Below, in pieces: positions 5,933 through 11,362 of a DNA stretch of 11,362 bases. Under the pieces are notes generated by a model. That model was not told where the DNA came from, did not search any database, and saw only the letters and a program-made list of their open reading frames with translations. This stretch comes from a bacterium (lineage in GTDB: Bacteria > Planctomycetota > Planctomycetia > Pirellulales > Pirellulaceae), in the NCBI GenBank assembly GCA_030432015.1, contig JAUIHJ010000199.1:1-11362 (forward strand), given 5' to 3'. Every line of letters begins with the position of its first letter. Within the stretch, counting starts at the first letter, position 1. The position numbers were made by a program, and so were the translations under genes.

Positions 5933-8900
5933 AATCAGTGGCAACCTGTGGCACGACGATGACGGGGACGGCGTTCAAGATTTCGGCGAAGCGGCCTTCG
6001 CAGGCCGCGCCGTGTACCTGGATCTGGATCACGACGACCGGCATGATCCGGGCGAGCCGGTGTCGGTGACCGACGCCGCCGGCGAATATGTGTTCACCAA
6101 CCTGCTGCCCGGTACTTATGACGTGCTGACCGTCCCGGTCGCCGGTTGGCAACAGACGTTTCCGCTGCCCAACAATAACAACGATCACTATATCGACTTT
6201 GACGCCAACGATCATGTCTTTGACGTCGAACGAAACCTGCTCTATTTGACGGGCTTGGGGACAGTGCTACGGTACGACGTCGGTTCAAAGTCATACCTTA
6301 CGCCGTACACCATTGGCTCGACAGCCATCCTCGGGGCGGACATTTCGCCTGACGGACAATTCCTGTATGTGGCCGGTGGTACCAACGCGGCGGCGTTTCA
6401 CAAAATCGACCTGGACACCGGTGTCATTACCGCGATCCCCTACACGCCGACGGCACCTACGTCATCCCCATGGGATGTGGGAATCGCATCCAACGGCTAT
6501 GCCTTTCTATCGACGCAGTACTCGGGTGGCAGCTCCGACCCCTTGCTGCGTCTCGACCTCAGCAACGATTCGATCAGCAATGAACCCGGGCAAGCCACGT
6601 ACACCAAGCGAAACATTTGGACGAGCCCGACTAACGAACTGCTGGTTATGGCCAGCGATGTGTTCTCAGCACGGATCTACGACACCGCGACCGACGACTT
6701 TACGACCTTCTCGGGGCTCGCGACCAAGAATGCCGTGGCAATCAGCCCCGAAAATCAACTGATCGCCTCGGCGACCTATTCCACCTTGTTCGTCTATGAC
6801 GCAGCGACGCAGAATTCGGTATTTACCACCGGCGACTACGATTTGAACGGCGGTGTTACGTTCGATCCAGTCCGCGATCTCATGTACGTTGGCAACAGTT
6901 CGACGAACCGTGTCGTGGCCTATGACACGAAGACCTGGACCGTGCAATTCGAGTTCACGGGGTTCCTCCACGGCGTGCAACGATACCTCGACTATTCTGA
7001 GGGACTGATATCGATCAGCCCAGACGGGCGATTGCTGTTTGTCAGCACGGGAGATGCGATTCAAGGCGTGCGGCTGACCCCGCGTCATCGTGTTGAACTG
7101 GGCAACGGCGAAGTTGCCAGCGGACTTGACTTCGGAGAACAGTCGACGACCGATTATCTCTCCATCGAATTTTCCGCGGCATCGATTTCCGAACATGGCG
7201 GCACTGCAACGTCAGTCGGCACCGTGCGGCGCAACACGGCGGATCTGACGGACTCCCTGGTCGTGCACCTGTTCAACCCGGATCAGAGTGAAATTTCCAT
7301 CCCGTCGTCAGTGACAATCCTGGCTGGCCAGGCCACGGCGGATTTTGACATCGACGCCGTTGACGATGATCTCCTCGACGGCCCGCAAGGCGTTACCATT
7401 GCCGCCACGGCCGCAGGCCTTCACGCCGGTCAGGGTACGGTCACCGTGAATGATCACGAGCAACTGGCAATCTCCGTCGCGCCGAATTCGTTTTCCGAAA
7501 CGGCCGGGACAGGAGCCGGAATCGGCACGGTACAACGTAATAATACGGATATCGATCAGGCCCTGACCGTTTACTTGCAGAGCGCCGACGAGTCGAAAGT
7601 CCGAGTTCCTGATGCCGTCACCATCCCCGCGGGTCAAGCCTCAGCCGCGTTCAGCGTCCAGGCGGTCGACGACCTGCTGGCTGACGGAGATCACGTCGTG
7701 GAACTGGCCGCAACGGCCAGCGGTTACGTTGATGGAACCAGTGAAGTAACCGTCGAGAATAATGACCTGGCGATGCCGGTGATCACCGCGCCGGCGGGTA
7801 CCACCTCGGACGCAACTCCGACGTTCACATGGAATGCTGTGAGCGGCGCCACCAACTATGAATTGTGGGTCTACCATGTTAACTCGGGTACCCACAAAAT
7901 CGTGTACGAAAACGGGATCACCGGAACATCGTTCACCCCCGCGACGCCCCTCCCCGGCGGCAAATACATCTTTTGGATTCGAGCTCACGCGACAGGCATG
8001 ATTAGCCTCTGGGCGACCGGCGAATTCGTGATTGGGACCACGCTGACGGCACCCACATTGACGAGCCCCAGCGGGAATACGACCGATACCACACCCACGT
8101 TCAACTGGGATGCCGTTGCCGGCGCCACGACGTATGAATTGTCGGTCTACAGCATCACCACCAATACCCACCACATCATCCACAAACCGGCCGTTTCCAC
8201 GAATACGTACACGCCTGCTGCGGGCGAGGCACTCGCCGCCGGGCGCTATCGATTTTGGGCTCGGGCCAGGGATGCCAGCGGCAACCTGGGGCCCTGGAGC
8301 GCCGCAATGGATTTTAGTATTGGCGCGGTTCCCGAGGTGCCAACCGTCACCGGGCCAACTGGAACGACCGCCGATACGACGCCAACCTTCACCTGGACCG
8401 ATGAAGGGGCCGACTACTATGTCCTATGGGTCACCAATTCCTCAACTGGCCAGCGGGTCATTTACCAAACGAATTTGACGACCAATTCATTTACCCCGTC
8501 CACCCCGTTGGCGAGCGGGCCGCACGTTTTCTGGGTTCAGGCCTGGGGCGCGGGGTCATCCAAAGGATGGACAGCGGCGACCACGTTTGTCGTCGGTACC
8601 GTGCTCGCACCACCCACGGTCACCGGTCCCACCGGCAATACCTTTGATCCGACACCGACGTTCAGCTGGAATGCGGTATCCGGAGCCGTCAAATACGAAC
8701 TCTCCGTCTACAGCCGGACGACCAACGCCCACAACGTGATCCACGAGACCGCACTCACCGGAACCAGCTTTACGCCAGCGACGGCACTGCCCAGTGGCCG
8801 GTACCAATTCTGGCTTCGCACACAAAGTGCCGATGGCCTGTGGGGCGACTGGAGTAGCGGGACCGACTTTAGCGTGAACATCCCAACGATCCCCGTGTTG

Positions 8901-9164
8901 CTCGGACCTACCGGAGATATCACAGACACGACGCCAACGTTTAGCTGGGAAGCCGCCACCGGAGCCGTCAGGTACGAGTTGTGGGTTTACGATCAGACCA
9001 CGGACACGCAAAAGGTGATCCACAGGACCGATATCACGGCAACCAGCTACACCTCTGGCACAGCATTGGTCGCCGGACACACCTACATGTTTTGGGTCCG
9101 TGGCTTCAACGAAGATGACCTCGACGGAGAATGGTCGGGCCTATTGCAATTCACGATTCTCTGA
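5919..9164 (+). CDS. Giant secreted multi-domain surface protein, C-terminal portion (continuation after frameshift)
   Basis: This is the downstream part of the same gene in the +1 frame. The open frame extends back to a GTG at 5826, but codons from there to about 5918 are only an out-of-frame reading of the preceding propeller (basic, Arg/Pro-rich and unlike everything after). Domain-like sequence begins at G-P-V-G-E-I-S-G, with no start codon near it, so an independent gene is unlikely. Modules: SdrD_B-like unit (5931-6170), YVTN/NHL-like propeller (6171-7076), HRV/DFG tail (7083-7142), two Calx-beta-like domains (7149-7769) and five FN3-like repeats (7773-9161), then TGA at 9162-9164. The chain stops directly after the fifth FN3-like repeat. 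There is no LPXTG, PEP-CTERM, dockerin, type IX sorting domain or terminal helix, so the attachment signal, if any, must lie elsewhere or be of an unrecognised type. Its last 24 bases overlap the convergent kinase gene. Confidence 0.82.
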   Translation, partial: GPVGEISGNLWHDDDGDGVQDFGEAAFAGRAVYLDLDHDDRHDPGEPVSVTDAAGEYVFTNLLPGTYDVLTVPVAGWQQTFPLPNNNNDHYIDFDANDHVFDVERNLLYLTGLGTVLRYDVGSKSYLTPYTIGSTAILGADISPDGQFLYVAGGTNAAAFHKIDLDTGVITAIPYTPTAPTSSPWDVGIASNGYAFLSTQYSGGSSDPLLRLDLSNDSISNEPGQATYTKRNIWTSPTNELLVMASDVFSARIYDTATDDFTTFSGLATKNAVAISPENQLIASATYSTLFVYDAATQNSVFTTGDYDLNGGVTFDPVRDLMYVGNSSTNRVVAYDTKTWTVQFEFTGFLHGVQRYLDYSEGLISISPDGRLLFVSTGDAIQGVRLTPRHRVELGNGEVASGLDFGEQSTTDYLSIEFSAASISEHGGTATSVGTVRRNTADLTDSLVVHLFNPDQSEISIPSSVTILAGQATADFDIDAVDDDLLDGPQGVTIAATAAGLHAGQGTVTVNDHEQLAISVAPNSFSETAGTGAGIGTVQRNNTDIDQALTVYLQSADESKVRVPDAVTIPAGQASAAFSVQAVDDLLADGDHVVELAATASGYVDGTSEVTVENNDLAMPVITAPAGTTSDATPTFTWNAVSGATNYELWVYHVNSGTHKIVYENGITGTSFTPATPLPGGKYIFWIRAHATGMISLWATGEFVIGTTLTAPTLTSPSGNTTDTTPTFNWDAVAGATTYELSVYSITTNTHHIIHKPAVSTNTYTPAAGEALAAGRYRFWARARDASGNLGPWSAAMDFSIGAVPEVPTVTGPTGTTADTTPTFTWTDEGADYYVLWVTNSSTGQRVIYQTNLTTNSFTPSTPLASGPHVFWVQAWGAGSSKGWTAATTFVVGTVLAPPTVTGPTGNTFDPTPTFSWNAVSGAVKYELSVYSRTTNAHNVIHETALTGTSFTPATALPSGRYQFWLRTQSADGLWGDWSSGTDFSVNIPTIPVLLGPTGDITDTTPTFSWEAATGAVRYELWVYDQTTDTQKVIHRTDITATSYTSGTALVAGHTYMFWVRGFNEDDLDGEWSGLLQFTIL
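5931..6170 (+). other. SdrD_B-like domain 3 with paired acidic motifs
   Basis: It starts G-E-I-S-G-N-L-W-H and ends G-W-Q-Q-T-F-P. The acidic loops are D-D-D-G-D-G-V-Q-D-F-G-E (5955-5990) and D-L-D-H-D-D-R-H-D-P-G-E (6021-6056). It is shorter than units 1 and 2 because the D-D-x-G-T-P insert is missing. It sits immediately after the frameshift and is the main evidence that the two frames form one gene. Confidence 0.75.
6171..7076 (+). other. YVTN/NHL-like beta-propeller
   Basis: Repeated units are weaker than in the other propellers but include V-F-D-V-E-R-N-L-L-Y-L, I-S-P-D-G-Q-F-L-Y-V-A-G, A-I-S-P-E-N-Q-L-I-A, F-D-P-V-R-D-L-M-Y-V-G-N and I-S-P-D-G-R-L-L-F-V, alternating with x-x-Y-D-x-x-T strands. 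The pattern fits a YVTN or Vgb-like propeller of about six or seven blades. The blade count is uncertain. Confidence 0.6.
7083..7142 (+). other. HRV...DFGE tail of SdrD_B unit 3
   Basis: R-H-R-V-E-L-G-N-G-E-V-A-S-G-L-D-F-G-E matches the closing segment found after the first propeller at 2063-2122, again separated from its SdrD_B head by an entire propeller. Confidence 0.6.
7149..7769 (+). repeat. Two tandem Calx-beta-like domains
   Basis: Two units of about 104 residues (7149-7463 and 7464-7769) share S-I/F-S-E-x-x-G-T, then G-T-V-x-R-N, a P-x-x-V-T-I-x-A-G-Q-A-(T/S)-A-x-F core, A-V-D-D-x-L-x-D-G and a closing G-x-V-T-V-N-D/E-N-D strand. This matches Calx-beta motifs, a Ca-binding Ig-like fold widespread in bacterial surface proteins. 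Confidence 0.72.
7773..9161 (+). repeat. Array of five FN3-like repeats at the C-terminus
   Basis: Five units of about 91-96 residues are marked by D-x-T-P-T-F-x-W (at 7818, 8094, 8382, 8655 and 8934; spacings 276, 288, 273 and 279 bases). Each then has A-V-x-G-A-x-x-Y-E-L-W/S-V-Y, an x-x-x-F/Y-T-P strand, G-x-Y-x-F-W-x-R-A and a closing W-S/T strand. Unit 3 is divergent (T-D-E-G-A-D-Y-Y-V-L-W-V). The protein ends directly after unit 5 without any further domain. Confidence 0.75.
9141..9164. other. 24-bp convergent 3' overlap of the giant gene and the kinase gene
   Basis: The plus-strand TGA ends at 9164 and the minus-strand TAG lies at 9143-9141, so the two coding regions share 24 bases tail to tail. 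There is no intergenic space for a dedicated bidirectional terminator, and I see no strong hairpin with a T-run here. Confidence 0.8.
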
Positions 9165-11362
9165 TGCGTTCTGACTTTGCGACGTGCTGAGAATCCGTTT
9201 TCGGAATTCTTGAAAGTCTGGCCGGCCCTTGAGAACATCAAAGCTCGAATCATGTGCAAAGTGGGAAACATAGTCTGTATTGGCGAAAAAACCGAGCTGC
9301 TCCGCCTTCTTCAGATAGACGATGGTCTGCGCTGCAATCTGCTCCTGTTGTTTCACTTCGCCATCGGCATCCGTGGAGTTCGCCCATTCTTCAACGCCTT
9401 TAGCGTGCGCGCACGCCACGTTATATACCTCGACCGCATTAAGTTGGATTTTCGCGAAGCGGTGTGACACTGCCAACGCCTCCGAACCGCGATTCGCACG
9501 GATGAATTCAACCATGCATGCGAATAGAAATTCCGAATCTGTTTCGCCCTCGAGTGATCGTTCACCCGCCACCGCCAGCCGCAGACTTTCGAGAAACCCC
9601 AGCATGTCAACGCAAAGTGGTTCCAGCGTGCGATGCGTGCCCTGCAACATTGGGAAAATGGCCATAGCTGAATCGAGCGCCGCCTTTGCGTCGGAATACC
9701 GATACTGCGATTTATACATCTCCGCCAAGTGAAACTGTCCGGCCGCCAGATCGCTTTGCAACTCTTGATCCTCCGGGTCCTGCGTTACCAGCGATGACAG
9801 AATCGAATTCGACTCAATCTGGCATTCTTCTGCGGAGACCGGGTCGGAGAGTCGGAGGTGAGCCATACCACATGTTTCTAATGCAGTTCCTAGCAGACGA
9901 CGTGCAGATAGGCTGTTTGGCGATTGCCTGACTGTCTCGCGGGCAATGGCGACAGATTGCTCGGCAAACACTCGGGCCTCCTCTGGTTTTTGTTCGAGTA
10001 TGGAGTACCTTGCTCGATTAATAAGCGAGCCGCAGAGATCCTGGCGGATCGATACGTTGAGCGGGTGTTGGTCGAAATGCCGCAAGCGAATCTTGAGAGC
10101 CCTCTTGGCGAGGTCCAATGCGGACTCCAGGGCCAACGGTGAGTCGCTCTGAAGCACGGAGGATTCGGCCAGCTTTTCACACGAGAGTGCCAGGTCCGCT
10201 TCCGCCCGCCAGTTTTCCGCCGAGTCTTGGCCCGCCTCCGCCTGCAGCGCTTCGGCGATATTCAAGCTTCGTTCAAAGTATTGAAACGCCGCGTCAAGTT
10301 GCCCCTGCGCGGCCTTGAAACCGCCAAGGTTGTCGAATGTCACTAACGCCAGACGCCGATGCTCAGGGGCGGAGGCGTCCAGATCTTTAAGCAAATTTTC
10401 CGCAGCTTGGTAGAGTTCTTCTGCTGTCGACGTCTCGCCGATTCGGGCTTCGGCATTTGCCAAACGTAGTGACGACGTGCACAAGGCCCGTCGCATTCCA
10501 GCTGAGTCTGGAGACGCCTCGGACAGGCCTCGGGCCAAGGCATATGCCTTGCGGAATTGTTCTCGGGCCTTCTGCGTCGAGCCAATCGTCTCAAACAAAT
10601 CTCCCAAGTCCAGCCTGGTCTGAACGAGACTTCGATTGACTTCGGGAGCGGAGTCGAGGCTGGCGGCCAACTCCTCCAATTCAGGCACGGCGTATTCTAG
10701 AAGTTTCCCTCGCAACTTGTCGCTGCCTGGGAAATGTCGCACTTCATCGTCGATCTGATAGACGATAACCTTTAGTGCTTCCCTCGCTCGAACGGTCTGG
10801 AGACCGGCAAAACTGGAATTCCGATTGGCTGCATCTCGCTGCGAGACGACTTCGTTCGTGGCGAAGATTGCCGCGCAGATGCCTGCGACGACGAGCGAGA
10901 CGATCGTCACCGACAAAACAGCAACGACAGGGTGGCGGCGAGCCCATTTCCATATCCGGTCGATCGTGCTCGCCGGTTTGGCGGAAATCGGTTCATTGTT
11001 CAAAAAATGTTGCAGATCATCAGCGAGCTGGTCGGCCGATGCATACCGTCGAGAAGCGTCTTTCTCAAGACACTTCAGGCAGATCGTCTCCAAATCACGA
11101 GGCACGGTTCGATTGAATCGCCGGACCGGAATCGGTTCGTCTTCGACGACGAGCCGTAGCGTCTCAACCGGATTGGCCGCGCGAAACGGTGGGCGTCCAA
11201 CAACGAGTGCATAGAGCACGGCGCCGATCGAGTAAATGTCCGATCGGGGACCAATCTGCTCGCGTCTGCCTGCGGCTTGCTCTGGCGGCATGTAACTTGG
11301 CGTACCAACGATCTGCCCAGTAACGGTTAGCCGGTTGGCGTTGTCCAGCCGTTCGATGAAGG
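9141..11362 (-). CDS. Transmembrane Hanks-type Ser/Thr protein kinase with TPR-like C-terminus (5' partial)
   Basis: The frame is open to the right edge. The ATG at 11291 is internal to the kinase domain, and in-frame sequence upstream of it (11360-11292) reads T-V-T-G-Q-I-V-G-T-P-S-Y before M-P-P-E-Q-A, the activation-loop end and subdomain VIII. Visible next are D-I-Y-S-I-G-A-V-L-Y (subdomain IX) and C-L-E-K-D-A-S-R-R-Y (subdomain XI). The nucleotide-binding lobe and the catalytic H-R-D and D-F-G motifs are outside, so activity cannot be judged. Counting from that ATG, residues about 121-144 form one hydrophobic helix after A-R-R-H-P, placing the kinase in the cytoplasm and the rest probably across the membrane. 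Residues about 160-650 are helical and resemble divergent TPR repeats, and the end (F-D-V-L-K-G-R-P-D-F-Q-E-F) is a closing motif common in planctomycete kinases of this type. The stop (TAG, 9143-9141) lies within the convergent giant gene. Confidence 0.88.
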   Translation of the reverse strand, partial: FIERLDNANRLTVTGQIVGTPSYMPPEQAAGRREQIGPRSDIYSIGAVLYALVVGRPPFRAANPVETLRLVVEDEPIPVRRFNRTVPRDLETICLKCLEKDASRRYASADQLADDLQHFLNNEPISAKPASTIDRIWKWARRHPVVAVLSVTIVSLVVAGICAAIFATNEVVSQRDAANRNSSFAGLQTVRAREALKVIVYQIDDEVRHFPGSDKLRGKLLEYAVPELEELAASLDSAPEVNRSLVQTRLDLGDLFETIGSTQKAREQFRKAYALARGLSEASPDSAGMRRALCTSSLRLANAEARIGETSTAEELYQAAENLLKDLDASAPEHRRLALVTFDNLGGFKAAQGQLDAAFQYFERSLNIAEALQAEAGQDSAENWRAEADLALSCEKLAESSVLQSDSPLALESALDLAKRALKIRLRHFDQHPLNVSIRQDLCGSLINRARYSILEQKPEEARVFAEQSVAIARETVRQSPNSLSARRLLGTALETCGMAHLRLSDPVSAEECQIESNSILSSLVTQDPEDQELQSDLAAGQFHLAEMYKSQYRYSDAKAALDSAMAIFPMLQGTHRTLEPLCVDMLGFLESLRLAVAGERSLEGETDSEFLFACMVEFIRANRGSEALAVSHRFAKIQLNAVEVYNVACAHAKGVEEWANSTDADGEVKQQEQIAAQTIVYLKKAEQLGFFANTDYVSHFAHDSSFDVLKGRPDFQEFRKRILSTSQSQNASENRELQ
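10860..10931 (-). other. Transmembrane helix of the kinase
   Basis: About 24 residues, from P-V-V-A-V-L-S-V-T-I to A-A-I-F-A, are uniformly hydrophobic and flanked by a basic A-R-R-H on the N-terminal side. By the positive-inside rule this places the kinase domain in the cytoplasm and the TPR-like region outside the cytoplasm. This is the only strong membrane segment seen in the window. Confidence 0.85.

Noticed and set aside
9141..9240. Transcription terminator between the convergent genes
   Set aside because: No clear GC-rich hairpin with a T-run on either strand, and the coding regions overlap.
11289..11291. ATG as the kinase start
   Set aside because: Sequence upstream in the same frame is conserved kinase activation loop (T-V-T-G-Q-I-V-G-T-P-S-Y), so the ATG encodes an internal Met of subdomain VIII.

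Overview
The window is almost entirely coding and looks like part of a planctomycete chromosome (Pirellulales-like). Two traits suggest this: a giant secreted mosaic protein built from Ig-like, SdrD_B-like, PKD, delta-60, Calx-beta and beta-propeller modules, and a serine/threonine kinase carrying one membrane helix and a long helical TPR-like tail. Base composition is moderately GC-rich. This is a lineage inference from gene content, not an identification.

Positions 1-9164 (+ strand) hold the C-terminal part of one giant extracellular protein. Its N-terminus, and presumably its signal peptide, lies to the left of the window. It is now split into two frames, 2-5932 and about 5919-9164. Removing one A from the AA at 5917-5918 joins the frames with sensible sequence, so I read both ORFs as one gene of more than 3,000 codons broken by a 1-nt insertion or a sequencing error. 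Module order: two bacterial Ig-like/cadherin-like repeats; SdrD_B head, seven-bladed lactonase-type propeller and HRV/DFGN tail; two Ig-like domains; PKD; six delta-60 repeats; PKD; SdrD_B head, seven-bladed TolB/PD40-type propeller and a degenerate tail; SdrD_B head, YVTN-like propeller and tail; two Calx-beta-like domains; five FN3-like repeats; stop. No sorting signal, membrane segment or dockerin is visible at the C-terminus.

Positions 9141-11362 (- strand) hold a convergent gene whose start lies beyond the right edge. It encodes the C-terminal lobe of a Hanks-type Ser/Thr kinase, one transmembrane helix and about 560 residues of helical, TPR-like sequence. Its last 24 bases overlap the 3' end of the giant gene. 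I see no functional link between the two beyond proximity.

The left edge contains a perfect 36-bp inverted repeat (17-52 against 103-138) inside coding sequence. This is either a real template-switch event or an assembly artefact near a repeat. I found no RNA genes, insertion sequences, CRISPR arrays or intergenic regions. I found no strong case for a new multi-gene system. The most notable points are the repeated insertion of unrelated propellers into an SdrD_B unit, the single-base frameshift and the left-edge foldback.
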